The notes beneath the pieces are model-generated. The model ran no database searches and was not told where the DNA came from. It saw only the letters and a list, made by a program, of their open reading frames with translations. Below, one piece after another: positions 54,058 through 63,066 of a stretch of DNA of 64,000 nucleotides. How positions within the stretch are numbered: the first letter of the stretch is position 1; each line of letters opens with the position of its first letter. The translations under genes were made by a program, and so were the position numbers. Source of the stretch: Holophagae bacterium (lineage in GTDB: Bacteria; Acidobacteriota; Holophagae; Acanthopleuribacterales; Acanthopleuribacteraceae); assembly GCA_030429565.1 (NCBI GenBank), contig JAUIFE010000013.1:151620-215619 (forward strand), written 5' to 3'.

Positions 54058-54662
54058 GTCAGTCCTCCGGTGTTGAGTTGGGTTACAAGCGCTTGAAAAC
54101 CGTCACGGAACGCTTGGCGGGCTCGGGTGAGCAGGGATTCGGTTGCCTTGAGTTTTAGTTCCAGTTCATCGGCAATTTCTTGAACGGGTCGATCTTGTAT
54201 GTACTTGAGCATGAGAACCTTGCGATGGTTTGGTTTGAGATGGTCGAGGGTGACGTGCACCAGGCGAATCACTTCCTTGCGTTGCATGATCTCGGTTTGG
54301 TCCGCTTCCAAACTGGTGAGCGATTCTAAAACCGAGCGTAAATCGTCGTCGTCCTCAGCCAGGGAAGGGGATTCCTGGTAGCGTTGGTTCTTGCGGTACC
54401 ATGCACTGATTTCGTAACGGCAAATCGTACACATCCAGGTGAAGATTGCCGCCTCGCCGCGAAAGGTATCCAATTTGTCGATCGCGGTGCACAGGGTGGC
54501 TTGCGCCACATCTTCCGCCGCACGAGCGTCGTTTTTCAAGCGTACCAACGCAAATCGGTACAGTCGCGGGAAGTATTCGTCAAAGAAACTGGTGAAAGCT
54601 TGTTGGTCACCCTTGAGCATGCGTTTAATTAGTGCTTGCTCACCGGTTACGCGTTTGAACAA
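54054..54662 (-). CDS. ECF sigma factor
   Basis: A 202-residue sigma-70 family protein. TTG 54662 lies seven bases after GGAGG. Region 2 is clear at about 20-95 (FFDEYFPRLYRFALVRLKND, AEDVAQATLCTAIDKLDTF, FTWMCTICRYEISAWYRK), then a linker, then region 4 at about 130-190 (LDHLKPNHRKVLMLKYIQD, VQEIADELELKLKATESLL). It should direct transcription of its own operon and possibly other genes on a signal relayed through the FecR protein and the TonB receptor encoded next. Confidence 0.93.
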   Translation of the reverse strand: MFKRVTGEQALIKRMLKGDQQAFTSFFDEYFPRLYRFALVRLKNDARAAEDVAQATLCTAIDKLDTFRGEAAIFTWMCTICRYEISAWYRKNQRYQESPSLAEDDDDLRSVLESLTSLEADQTEIMQRKEVIRLVHVTLDHLKPNHRKVLMLKYIQDRPVQEIADELELKLKATESLLTRARQAFRDGFQALVTQLNTGGLT

Positions 54663-54825
54663 AAGTCAACCTCCGCAGGTTTCCCTAGAGGAAACTCAAG
54701 CAGGAACGAAATGAATTCTGGTGAGGATTTTGGGGATGAGGGTGGGGATTGGCGAAATGAATCGAAGCCTTCGCAGCGGACCACGCCCTAGCTTATTAGT
54801 TGAGTGTCGCCGATTTGGCCGGATC

Positions 54826-54868
54826 CTTCGAAAAAAAGGGAAAAAAGTTTCGGGTTTTTTTTCGGAAG
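54826..54868. terminator. AT-rich hairpin, possible terminator
   Basis: CTTCGAAAAAAA pairs with TTTTTTTTCGGAAG around GGG...CGGG bases. Located between the GH25 gene and the sigma gene, it could end the minus-strand GH25 transcript. Confidence 0.45.
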
Positions 54869-54949
54869 ATTTACCCGCGTCGCATTGGGTTGTATAAATA
54901 GCTTGTTTTATTGGTTTTTAAGGCGGCGATTGGCTTTGCGGGTACCATC

Positions 54950-55690
54950 TCAGCGCAGTGTTTTGTTGAGCACCGCATCGTGGTCGCCGCTGCAAGTGTT
55001 CAGGTCGGCCCCTTTTTCGATGCCGCCGACGGCCTGGTCTTGGGCCGATTGCCACAGCCAATAACCGGTCCAAGGTTCGGGTAAGGTGGGTTGCTCGACC
55101 TCGTACTGCGCGATCCACAGCGGGTACCGGCTGAAATCGTCGCTGCCCAGGTGCTTTTTCCAGAAGTTAAGGCCGGTATAAATGGCCGGCGTGACGCCGT
55201 AGTGTTGTTCCAGCGCATCGAGGAACAGGCGTAACTCGCCCGCCAGCAACATGTCGCTTTCTTTGTGGTTGGCGCTTTCGATATCGACGACCGGAATGAA
55301 GTCGCCGGGATCCAGCGGTGTGTGTTTGATGAAATTTTGCGCTTGGTCGTTGGGATCGTCGCCGACGATATAAAAATGATAGGCGCCACGGACCATTCCG
55401 GCTTGTTTAATGCCGCGCAGGTTCTCGATCAGCATGGGATCGACCCAATCGACGCCTTCGGTTGCTTTGGTGAAGGCGAAGTGATAACCCTCCGCTTTGA
55501 CCGCCGCCCAGTCGACGGTGCCGCTGTGGTGGCTGACATCAACCCCCAGACAAGCGACGCTCGCTTTGGTTTCGGTCGATTCGGTGGTGGTGGGCGCAGG
55601 TGGGTCTTTTTCGACCGGATCCGGCGTGCTCGTGCACTGGAGCAACATCCCAAAAGACAGCAAGAACATGGCGAAAGCTGTGATACGCAA
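54950..55690 (-). CDS. exported GH25 lysozyme
   Basis: A 246-residue protein. TTG 55690 is chosen because GGAG lies seven bases upstream and it directly opens a signal segment (MRITAFAMFLLSFGMLLQC). Cys19 could be lipidated, though the lipobox LLQC is atypical. A Pro/Thr-rich linker follows. The GH25 domain spans about 45-246: GVDVSHHSGTVDWAAVK, FAFTKATEGVDWVDP, GAYHFYIVGDDP, catalytic pair in VVDIES, and YPLWIAQYEVEQP. Members cleave the MurNAc-GlcNAc bond of peptidoglycan by hydrolysis. It could serve wall turnover or predation on other bacteria; the sequence does not tell which. Confidence 0.9.
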   Translation of the reverse strand: MRITAFAMFLLSFGMLLQCTSTPDPVEKDPPAPTTTESTETKASVACLGVDVSHHSGTVDWAAVKAEGYHFAFTKATEGVDWVDPMLIENLRGIKQAGMVRGAYHFYIVGDDPNDQAQNFIKHTPLDPGDFIPVVDIESANHKESDMLLAGELRLFLDALEQHYGVTPAIYTGLNFWKKHLGSDDFSRYPLWIAQYEVEQPTLPEPWTGYWLWQSAQDQAVGGIEKGADLNTCSGDHDAVLNKTLR

Positions 55691-55817
55691 ATCAGGTCTC
55701 CGGCGGCCGCAACCGACCGGATTGCCGATCGGCAGCCGGCGGTCTTTGGCTTGATAAGGTTCGGTGTGGCGCTTATCATAGCCGACCGCATCGGCGGCTG
55801 TCGAAAAAAACCGCTGC

Positions 55818-56789
55818 TCAACCTTTTGGCGATTCAGATTGGGGGGTGGACCCCGATTCATGTGTCACTTTTTCGTTCGGCTGACCTTCGACGGTTGGGA
55901 TCGGCGGCGGCAAGGGCGGTGGCGGCGGCGGTGGTCCTGTCTGAGACGCCGGCTGGGCGTCAGGTGCCGGCGACGGGTCCGTCAACCCGGATTGGCGCCG
56001 CTGTTCGATGTGGCGCACCAGGTAGCCGATCAATATAATATAGATACCGATTTCCAAAAGTGGATTAACCAAGTTGCTGTGAACGACGCGCTCAAATTGG
56101 AACCACATCGAACCATTCCAGTGAACGCCCCACCCCTGGTTTTTGGCCCAACGCAGAATGCGACTGTTGCTCAGGAACCTGGCGACGAAGGTCACGGAAA
56201 AAACCGCGATCTGAATGGCAACCAGCACCTGAATCATGAAGCCGATTTTGTTGGTTTTTTTGAAAAAGGTCCAGGCGTACCAGGTTGCCAAAGCCAGCGC
56301 CGCTTGAAAGAGGGCCGACTGCAATAAGCTCGCCCCAAACAAGGCGACACGGAAAACGGTGAAATCGCCTGTGGCGAAACCGTGCCACACCAGCAAGTCT
56401 TTGAGTGCCAAAAGGAAACCGGCGATGAGGGTTGCGTAAACCACCATAATGACGGCGGCGTTGTCGCTGCCGTTGCGCAAACGCAATAAGTCTTGTTTTT
56501 CGACGAGACGGATTAAGGCCCATCCAAATACGGCTTGGCCACCGGCAAATAACATACCCACGCCTGCTAAAACCCATCCGGAAAATCCCACCGTCAAGGA
56601 ACCATGGGGTAAACCGCGTAGCAACAAGTCAACCGCGACATCCCACCCCACGACCGCCGTGGCCAAAGCCAAGACCGGCAGGAACCATTGTTTGAGGATG
56701 TGACGTTCCGGTGGGTTGCGGTGAAAGGCGGTGATTTCGCTAATAAGGTGGACGAGCGTTTGGAAGGTGCCGACCAGAACATTTTTCAT
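55818..56789 (-). CDS. six-helix membrane protein with proline-rich tail
   Basis: A 323-residue inner-membrane protein of unknown family; ATG 56789 follows GAGGAAC. Six membrane segments can be counted (LPVLALATAVVGWDVAVDLL, VLAGVGMLFAGGQAVFGWAL, IMVVYATLIAGFLLALKDLL, ALFGASLLQSALFQAALAL, IQVLVAIQIAVFSVTFVARF, LLEIGIYIILIGYLVRHI). A 60-residue polar tail follows, with a polyproline tract (PPPPPPPLPPPIP). No transport or enzyme motif is evident. The GH25 gene starts 127 bp downstream on the same strand, so the two may be co-expressed. Confidence 0.75.
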   Translation of the reverse strand: MKNVLVGTFQTLVHLISEITAFHRNPPERHILKQWFLPVLALATAVVGWDVAVDLLLRGLPHGSLTVGFSGWVLAGVGMLFAGGQAVFGWALIRLVEKQDLLRLRNGSDNAAVIMVVYATLIAGFLLALKDLLVWHGFATGDFTVFRVALFGASLLQSALFQAALALATWYAWTFFKKTNKIGFMIQVLVAIQIAVFSVTFVARFLSNSRILRWAKNQGWGVHWNGSMWFQFERVVHSNLVNPLLEIGIYIILIGYLVRHIEQRRQSGLTDPSPAPDAQPASQTGPPPPPPPLPPPIPTVEGQPNEKVTHESGSTPQSESPKG

Positions 56790-57267
56790 GAAGTTCCTCA
56801 GATAAGGGGATAGGACGCGAAGGGAAGCCGGCTGCATGAGCCGGCCGCCACCGAAACCAAGCCATTCTTGGCCGCGAAATAGCTCAGTATCGGTATCAAA
56901 CCACGTTGCCCTCGGCGAGCTTTTGTTCTGGCGAGGGCCGGCCAGGGGCGTTTTTTGTGGATCACCGTTCTTTTGCCGAAATAGCTCGCCTGCCACCGTT
57001 GTTTCCGGTAGTGCCGGACAGGTGCGGCGCTGTGTTAAGCTTAGCGCGTTATGTTTACCCGGTTGTACCTGGCTTGTCGAAAAACCTGATTGGCTTCGGG
57101 AACCTCCTGTTTCTTTTCATGTTATCTCACAAGAAGGCAAACTGTCCGTCGCTCGGTTGCTCCTGCTTTAGGTCGGGTTTTTCCCGCCGGCGGCATCGCG
57201 TTTTTGTTTCGTCGGCGCGGGTTCCCAGCTTCCGGTGCCATCGGGTTATCGCCCAAGGAGTCGTAGA
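56790..57267. other. divergent intergenic region with palindromic repeat
   Basis: About 480 bp between the membrane-protein gene and the gamma-glutamyltransferase gene. It holds the third, degenerate copy of the dispersed palindrome (56850-56894) and the AAGGAG site at 57255-57260. No gene is seen. Confidence 0.5.
56850..56894. repeat. dispersed palindromic intergenic repeat, degenerate copy
   Basis: Arms ACCGAAACCAAGCCATT and AATAGCTCAGTATCGGT, centre CTTGGCCGCGA. Length and centre match the copy at 48558; the arms have diverged, with several mismatches. Confidence 0.65.
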
Positions 57268-58953
57268 TTGAAACGATTGTTAACCTATACCCTTAGTTTG
57301 CTTTTATGCAGTACCTTGCTCACCGCCGCCGTGCCCGACCCCGTTTTGGGTGAAAAAGGGATGGTGGCCTCACGTTCCATGATCGCTTCTCAGGTCGGTG
57401 CCGACATCATGCGCGCCGGCGGTAACGCGGTCGATGCGGCCGTCGCCACCGGTTTTGCGCTGGCCGTGACCTATCCCTCCGCCGGCAATCTCGGCGGTGG
57501 CGGTTTTCTCGTCCTGCGTCTCGCCGACGGCACCGTGAAAACCCTCGACTTCCGCGAAACGGCTCCGGCCGCCGCCCACCGCGATATGTACCTCGATGAA
57601 CAGGGTGACCCCGTTCGCGATCAATCCACGAAAACACGCAAAGCTTCCGGGGTCCCCGGCAGCGTCGACGGCTTAATTGAAGTGCTCGAAAAGCACGGCA
57701 CCATGCCCTTGGCCAAGGTGATTGAACCGGCCGTCAAGTTGGCCGCCGAGGGTTTTGTGTTGAATCACGACCTCGCCAAGCAGTTCCAAAGACAACTTCG
57801 TTTTATGAAAGCTTACCCTTCGTCGATGGCGCAATTCAGCAAAGACGGGCAGCCCTACCAAGTGGGCGACCGCTTCCGTCAACCGGACCTGGCCGCCACC
57901 TTAAAACGCATCGCCGCTCAGGGGCGTGCCGGTTTTTACCAAGGCCAAACCGCTGATTTGATCGTGGCCGAAATGAAACGCGGTGACGGTTTGATTTCCA
58001 AGGAAGATTTGGCCGGTTACCGCTCGGTTTGGCGCGAACCGATTACCGGTACCTATCGCGGCTACCAAATTTGGTCGATGCCGCCGCCTTCTTCCGGCGG
58101 GGTTTTGTTGGTTCAGATGCTCAATATGCTTGAACCTCACGATGTCGGCGCCATGGGGTTTGGCTCGGCCGCCACCATTCACCTTATGATTGAGGCGCAA
58201 CGTCGCGCCTATGCGGATCGGGCCGAACATTTGGGCGATACCGATTTCGTCAAAGTGCCGCTGGCTGAGCTGACCGAAAAGCGTTACGCCCAGACGCGGA
58301 TGGCCGATTACAAGGCCGACCACGCCAGTGACAGCGCCGCTATCGGCGCCGGTTCTGTGCCCAAGGAAAGCCGCGAAACCACCCACTATTCTGTTATTGA
58401 CGCTGCCGGTAACGCCGTCGCCGTCACAACCACCCTGAATTGGGGTTACGGGAACCGCATCGTTGTTACCGGCGCCGGTTTCCTGCTCAACAATGAAATG
58501 GACGACTTTTCGGTGAAGGCCAATACGCCCAACACCTACGGCTTACTCGGCCGCGTCGCCAACGAGATTCAACCGAAGAAACGCATGCTCAGTTCCATGA
58601 CTCCGACCATCGTCACGAAAGACGGTGACGTGGTGTTGGTGACCGGTTCGCCCGGTGGCTCGACCATCATTAACACCGTCTTTCAGGTGATTGTGAACAC
58701 CATTGACCACGGCATGCCGGTCAACGACGCCGTTGGCTTGCCGCGTTTCCATCACCAGTGGCAACCGGATCGCATTGTCTTTGAACCCTATTGTTTTTCT
58801 CCTGATACCCTCAAGCTTCTGGAAGGCGTGGGCCACAAAGAGATCACCGCCGCGCGCTGGCGCATTGGTGACGCCAACACCATTCGCGTTGTCGAAGGTG
58901 TTTTCCAGGGCATGTCCGACCCGCGTAACGCCGGTGGCGCCGCTGGTTTTTAG
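57268..58953 (+). CDS. ggt: gamma-glutamyltransferase
   Basis: A 561-residue periplasmic enzyme. TTG 57268 follows AAGGAG by seven bases and opens a signal peptide (MKRLLTYTLSLLLCSTLLTA). The GGT family hallmarks are present: GGNAVDAAVATGFALAV, YPSAGNLGGGGFLVLR, FRETAPAAA and GVPGSVDGL. The autoprocessing nucleophile is Thr371 in ETTHYSVIDAAGNAVA, so a large subunit 1-370 and a small subunit from 371 are expected. GSPGGSTIINTVFQVI and FLLNNEMDDFSVK also match. It would cleave gamma-glutamyl bonds such as in glutathione, or transfer the group to amino acids. It appears monocistronic. Confidence 0.95.
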   Translation: MKRLLTYTLSLLLCSTLLTAAVPDPVLGEKGMVASRSMIASQVGADIMRAGGNAVDAAVATGFALAVTYPSAGNLGGGGFLVLRLADGTVKTLDFRETAPAAAHRDMYLDEQGDPVRDQSTKTRKASGVPGSVDGLIEVLEKHGTMPLAKVIEPAVKLAAEGFVLNHDLAKQFQRQLRFMKAYPSSMAQFSKDGQPYQVGDRFRQPDLAATLKRIAAQGRAGFYQGQTADLIVAEMKRGDGLISKEDLAGYRSVWREPITGTYRGYQIWSMPPPSSGGVLLVQMLNMLEPHDVGAMGFGSAATIHLMIEAQRRAYADRAEHLGDTDFVKVPLAELTEKRYAQTRMADYKADHASDSAAIGAGSVPKESRETTHYSVIDAAGNAVAVTTTLNWGYGNRIVVTGAGFLLNNEMDDFSVKANTPNTYGLLGRVANEIQPKKRMLSSMTPTIVTKDGDVVLVTGSPGGSTIINTVFQVIVNTIDHGMPVNDAVGLPRFHHQWQPDRIVFEPYCFSPDTLKLLEGVGHKEITAARWRIGDANTIRVVEGVFQGMSDPRNAGGAAGF

Positions 58954-58963
58954 CCAATGGGAA

Positions 58964-58998
58964 CTTCCCGTGTCCGCGACGAAACGCGGCACGGGAAG
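58964..58998. repeat. GC-rich hairpin after ggt
   Basis: CTTCCCGTGTCCGCG pairs with CGCGGCACGGGAAG with one bulged base. No T-run follows; it may protect the ggt mRNA 3' end or be a processing site. Confidence 0.5.
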
Positions 58999-59200
58999 GT
59001 GGGTACCGTTGGGCGAAATTGCATCTAACGCCTGATGTGAACCCAATCAAAAGTGTGGGTTTAAGTGGGGAGGCACGGCATCAGGCCGCGAGGAGAACCG
59101 GCGAACCTTGGGATGTTAACCGAAATGTCTAAACGGACGAGGTCGGTTTGGCCTTCCACTATGTATAACGACGTAACCCACTGGTATATTTCAGAAAAAT

Positions 59201-59237
59201 AAAAAAAAGACGGGCTCTGGTGAACCCGTCTTTTTTT
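59201..59237. terminator. bidirectional Rho-independent terminator
   Basis: A-run plus GACGGG pairs with CCCGTC plus T-run, so both strands end in T's after the stem. It lies between the convergent ggt gene and the gene at 59372. Confidence 0.88.
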
Positions 59238-59371
59238 ATGTCTGTGATTCCCTTGTCGATTGGCTTTGGCGGCGGCGACAGGTCGCCTGCTGGGTCGAAC
59301 GCGGCTGATCCGATCGTTCGGCCGTTTGGCGGGTCGGCGCTTACCTGGGGCACTTCTCGTGGGATGTTCGT

Positions 59372-60133
59372 TTATTCGACCACGTGGATCGGGTTGGCGA
59401 ACAACACCGCTGTATCGGAACCGGGGCGGCTGCCGCGCAGGGCGTTGACCACAATCGGACCGTCGGCTTCGATCAGAATTGACGCGTTTTCGGCGTCGTC
59501 AAATCGGGACGACAGGTCGATGACGGCTTTACCGCTAGCACTGAGCCCGTCAGTCAAAACTTGGGCGATTTCGTCGCGGTTTTGGTCGATGATCGTGGCG
59601 ATCACCGTCACCGGTGCGTCGCCGGTGTTGACAATGACCAAGCCGTCAAAGACTTGGTCGGGTTCACCCATCCGCAACGTGAAACGGCGACCTGGATTCG
59701 CACTTTCCGAAAGGTGGGCGGACAGACCGTCGCTGTCGGCCAACCGGTAACGGGCGTTAACCACGGCGGGTGTGTCGCCGAGGATCTCCAGGTGGCTGGG
59801 TTTCTGATCTTCGAAGAACAAGGCCAAGGGCAAGGTGCGGTCGGCCATCGCCGAGATTTCCAAGGTGTGGGTGCCGATCGGGGTACCTGTGGCCAGGTAA
59901 CCGCGAATCGTGACCGACGTTTCTTGGAGGGTAGGGTTGGATACATGGATACTGGTCTCAAAACCGCCGCCGTCACGGGTAATGTGACTGAGCCAACGTC
60001 GTTCGCTTTGTTTGTCCGAAGCGGAAGCAAAATAAGAATCATCTTGGGCAGAGCAAACCAATGAGGTAAAGAAAAGAGAGCCAAGAATCAAAGCGATACG
60101 GGTCGCGGGTTTTAAGCTGTGATAGAAGTTCAA
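59372..60133 (-). CDS. secreted beta-sandwich protein of unknown function
   Basis: A 253-residue protein. TTG 60133 is chosen because AAGGAG lies seven bases upstream; the frame extends to 60211 without support. The signal peptide is ALILGSLFFTSLVCSAQ. The body has alternating beta strands typical of two Ig/CARDB-like sandwiches (FETSIHVSNPTLQETSVTIRGY at about 60 with the common NPT pattern, and GLVIVNTGDAPVTVIATIIDQN at about 170). Such domains often occur in extracellular adhesion or scaffold proteins. No catalytic residue pattern is visible. Confidence 0.7.
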   Translation of the reverse strand: MNFYHSLKPATRIALILGSLFFTSLVCSAQDDSYFASASDKQSERRWLSHITRDGGGFETSIHVSNPTLQETSVTIRGYLATGTPIGTHTLEISAMADRTLPLALFFEDQKPSHLEILGDTPAVVNARYRLADSDGLSAHLSESANPGRRFTLRMGEPDQVFDGLVIVNTGDAPVTVIATIIDQNRDEIAQVLTDGLSASGKAVIDLSSRFDDAENASILIEADGPIVVNALRGSRPGSDTAVLFANPIHVVE

Positions 60134-60550
60134 AGAAGTCTCCTTGTGGAACATAACGAAAATGCGGCTGAACGAAGACCCAATCGGAACCGTCAATCCA
60201 TTCGTCCACAAACTCGTGGTGCCGATCCGTCGTTCTGAGTGACGACGAATCCGCCGACGACCCTGGCGAGGTCGTCGCCGTCACCCGGCGCCGGGTCCGT
60301 GAGAGGCGAAACCGGGAACGTTGACGGTAGGCGGTGGTGCAACAAGCGACGTGGCACCGACGAGCGCTGATCAGATTAGGCCGAAAACGACCAAAGGAGC
60401 CCTAAAATAGCGCAACCTTTAAAAACTTTTTTCATTTGGTTTTACAAAAGGGCGCCGAAAAGGGCTGGATGTGATCCAAGCCCGCTTTGCTTCGGTTAAA
60501 TGTCACACTTATGCATGCACTTGCCGCGGGCCGACGTGGCCCCGCCGTGG
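60134..60550. other. intergenic region with palindromes
   Basis: About 420 bp between two minus-strand genes. It holds a hairpin CGACGACC/GGTCGTCG (60255-60277) and a perfect 14-base palindrome ACCCGGCGCCGGGT (60283-60296). No coding frame is supported. Confidence 0.45.
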
Positions 60551-62089
60551 TTAGGTGCGTGCCGTGCGTCCCGCGTCATGGTGGAGGCGTTGCCGCGCGA
60601 TGCGGTCGGCTTCGGCAAGGTCGCTATCGCGCCAGCCGTTGAGGTCGTAGGCCGCCATGCAGTCTTCTACCAAGGCTTCACAGGTAGCCAAGTAGCCGTT
60701 GTTCATGTTTGAGAAGAAGGCTTCAAGACGAACGAACTCGTGACTGCCGAGGTAGTTGTGTTCGTACAGTTCGTGCCGGCCGCCAAACTCCGAGCCGGTG
60801 GCGTCCCAAATCAGCTTCATCACTTTCATGCGCGCCTCGGCGTCGCCGTCCGAGCCGCGATAGTAGCGTTCCAAGTGCGGGCGCAAGGCTTCTTGATGAA
60901 AGTCTTCGGCCGAAGAGTTCATGTAGATTAGGCCACTGGCCAGAGTCGTGCGCGTAATTTCGCGATATTTGGCATAGGCTTCCGTGGAAATGACGCGGTA
61001 AGACTGCGCGTAGCGCATGTTGGGTAACACCGTATCGCCGACCCAGGGATCCGGGTTACGCGCCATGGCATCGCACAACGCCGCCAGCGTGTTGCGCCAG
61101 GCGATCAATTCGCCCACTTGCGCGCGCACGCCGCGAAACTCGAGGCTACCCGTTGATTTGAGACCCTTCACCAAAATGCCGATCAGGAAATCCATTTTAA
61201 CTGTTAACCGCGTGCAGGCCTGAAAGCAAGTGTTGGGGACGAAACCCGATTTGGCCATGTAGGTTTTCGATTTGGTCGTGTCGCCGAAAATGAACACGTC
61301 TTCCCAGGGGACAAACACCTTATCGAGTACCAAGACCGCGTCGTTCTCGTCGAATCGGCTTGAGAGCGGGTAGTCGAATGGGCTTGCCGTTTTCATGGCA
61401 TTCATGGGATAGGCCGGCCGGCAGATTAGTTTGACCCCTTCGCGGTCCATGGGAATGATGAAACTAAGTGCCATCTCCGGTTTGCTGACCGGGCTTGTTT
61501 GACCCACAAAATTGTAGTGGGTTAGGGCCGAGCCCGTGGCCACCGCTTTGGCGCCGCTGACGATGATGCCGCCGTCGGTTTCGCGGTCGAGGGTGAGGAA
61601 CACGTCCTCCGTTTCATCGGCCGGGCGATGGCGATCAACCGGCGGGTTCACGATCGCGTGGTTGAAATAGTAAACGCGTTCCTGCGCGCGGCGGTGCCAG
61701 CGGCGCGCATTGTCGGCGTAATCGCCGTAAAAGTCGGCGTTGACACCCAAGGTCGACAGCAGACTTGCCTTGTACTCTAGCGAACGGCCCATCCAGCCGT
61801 ATGACATTTGTGACCAAGCGCGAATCGCTGCTTGGATGGCCACCAAGTCGTCACTGTTCTTGGCCGGCTGGAAAAAGCGATGGGTAAAGCCGCCGTTGGG
61901 CAAGGGGACCGTCAGCGTGTCGCGCTGGGCTGGGTCGTGGAGGGAATCGTACATGCGCGCGATCATGCGCGCGGCCAACGCAAACGCCGGGTGGCTTGCC
62001 ACCCTGTCGATGCGCTCACCATAGAGCCAGACCTCGCGATCGTCGTTAAGACTCTCTAGATATTCGGCTCCGGTGAAGGGCAACATCAT
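60551..62089 (-). CDS. HpaB-type flavin-dependent monooxygenase, large component
   Basis: A 512-residue enzyme of the 4-hydroxyphenylacetate 3-hydroxylase (HpaB/HpaH/PvcC) family. ATG 62089 (or 62086) follows GACGAGG. Family motifs run throughout: GAEYLESLNDDREVWLYGER, GWMGRSLEYKASLL, YFNHAIVNPPVDRHRP, ETDGGIIVSGAKAVATGSAL, then THYNFVG, and VLVLDKVFVPWEDVFIFGD. These enzymes hydroxylate phenols ortho to an existing OH, using reduced FAD from a separate reductase. No reductase (HpaC) gene is in the window. The substrate could be 4-hydroxyphenylacetate or another phenolic metabolite. Confidence 0.92.
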   Translation of the reverse strand: MMLPFTGAEYLESLNDDREVWLYGERIDRVASHPAFALAARMIARMYDSLHDPAQRDTLTVPLPNGGFTHRFFQPAKNSDDLVAIQAAIRAWSQMSYGWMGRSLEYKASLLSTLGVNADFYGDYADNARRWHRRAQERVYYFNHAIVNPPVDRHRPADETEDVFLTLDRETDGGIIVSGAKAVATGSALTHYNFVGQTSPVSKPEMALSFIIPMDREGVKLICRPAYPMNAMKTASPFDYPLSSRFDENDAVLVLDKVFVPWEDVFIFGDTTKSKTYMAKSGFVPNTCFQACTRLTVKMDFLIGILVKGLKSTGSLEFRGVRAQVGELIAWRNTLAALCDAMARNPDPWVGDTVLPNMRYAQSYRVISTEAYAKYREITRTTLASGLIYMNSSAEDFHQEALRPHLERYYRGSDGDAEARMKVMKLIWDATGSEFGGRHELYEHNYLGSHEFVRLEAFFSNMNNGYLATCEALVEDCMAAYDLNGWRDSDLAEADRIARQRLHHDAGRTART

Positions 62090-62475
62090 AAATACCTCGT
62101 CGTTGGGGTTTGGGCCGGCAACCGAACCCGGTCGGCGGCGCGCGTTCCGCGAAAAATTCCCCGTCAAAGCGCCTGCTCGCGCCTGGCTTTGTCGGCGACG
62201 GCCAACAAGAGACGGCGGCACGCGGTTTCAGGGAATTCTTACAAGCGAGCCTTGGGCTTTCAACCCAAAATGCGCGATTAATGCGGATGGACCGGCGCGG
62301 CGATTCGTCGACAAACGGCTAGGGAAAGAGGCCGGCGCATTTTATTGTTGGTTTTAACACAACGGTAAACGGCTTTTGCTCAGGTGTTTGGCTAATTTCC
62401 TTGCCTGATACAACACGCCGTGAGGTGCCGCTTAAAGGGGTCCCTTACCGGGTGCCCCATGAATCCGCGCCAATG

Positions 62476-62511
62476 AAAAATGCCGCCGCAGCTAAAGGCT
62501 GTCGGCGGCAT
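62476..62511 (-). terminator. minus-strand Rho-independent terminator with no known gene upstream
   Basis: ATGCCGCCG-CAGC pairs with GCTG-T-CGGCGGCAT (one bulge). On the minus strand it is followed by five T's. Confidence 0.7.
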
Positions 62512-62688
62512 GCGAATTAGGGATGCGTGGTTTTTTGAATGCGGCGGAGCCACAATTCGCGTTCTTTAATACAATTCGCGGGCCGGCTTGCGTACTAGGC
62601 TAAAAAAAGAAGTAAGTCCCTGAAAAAAGAAAAGCTAACCTGTTTGTCGAAATTATCAGGTGCCTCGTTGGGCTGACCAAATAATGTC

Positions 62689-62730
62689 ACTGTCGGTATA
62701 CCGTCATGCGACCGTCGGCATTCCGACAGT
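62689..62730. promoter_or_regulatory. operator-like pair of palindromic boxes
   Basis: CGGTATACCG and CGGCATTCCG recur with a 22 bp period, close to two helical turns, inside larger arms ACTGTCGG/CCGACAGT. This suggests side-by-side dimer binding. Confidence 0.45.
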
Positions 62731-62785
62731 TCCTTGCTTGCTCTAGCCGTCGTCAAGTAACGTGTCTTTTAGGAAACAGCGCGCT

Positions 62786-62814
62786 GGGGCGTGACGGTAC
62801 GCCCCGAATTTTTT
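62786..62814 (+). terminator. plus-strand terminator-like hairpin in the leader of the 63067 gene
   Basis: GGGGCGT/ACGCCCC arms with a six-base loop, followed by GAATTTTTT. It lies 250 bp before the next start codon. Confidence 0.6.
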
Positions 62815-63066
62815 CGAATGGCTATTACCCCGAATTTTGCCCCGTCTCGTCGCTAAGTATCGCGCTTTTTAGGTATAAAGTTAATCGCGATAGTATGCCG
62901 GTCGTGTTGGCCCCCTCCGTCGGTCCAGTCATTAAAAACGGCGAAGCGGGTGTGATAACCGGCTATTTTTGTAAAGAAACAATGATTTTATGCCGAAAAG
63001 GATTTAGCGAAAACCGATTTAGCCGTTATGATGGAAGTCCGGCATTGTGGTTAAGGAGACGACGTT

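Larger units (their letters stand above)
58954..59371. other. convergent intergenic region
   Basis: About 420 bp with a GC-rich hairpin near 58964 and a bidirectional terminator at 59201-59237. No gene is seen. Confidence 0.5.
62090..63066. other. 0.98 kb region without recognised protein gene, with regulatory-looking structure
   Basis: The stretch has a minus-strand terminator (62476-62511), a pair of CGGnATnCCG boxes (62694-62726) and a plus-strand terminator-like hairpin (62786-62814). An open frame 62706-63134 crosses the hairpin and the next gene and lacks protein character. Small RNAs are possible. Confidence 0.5.
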
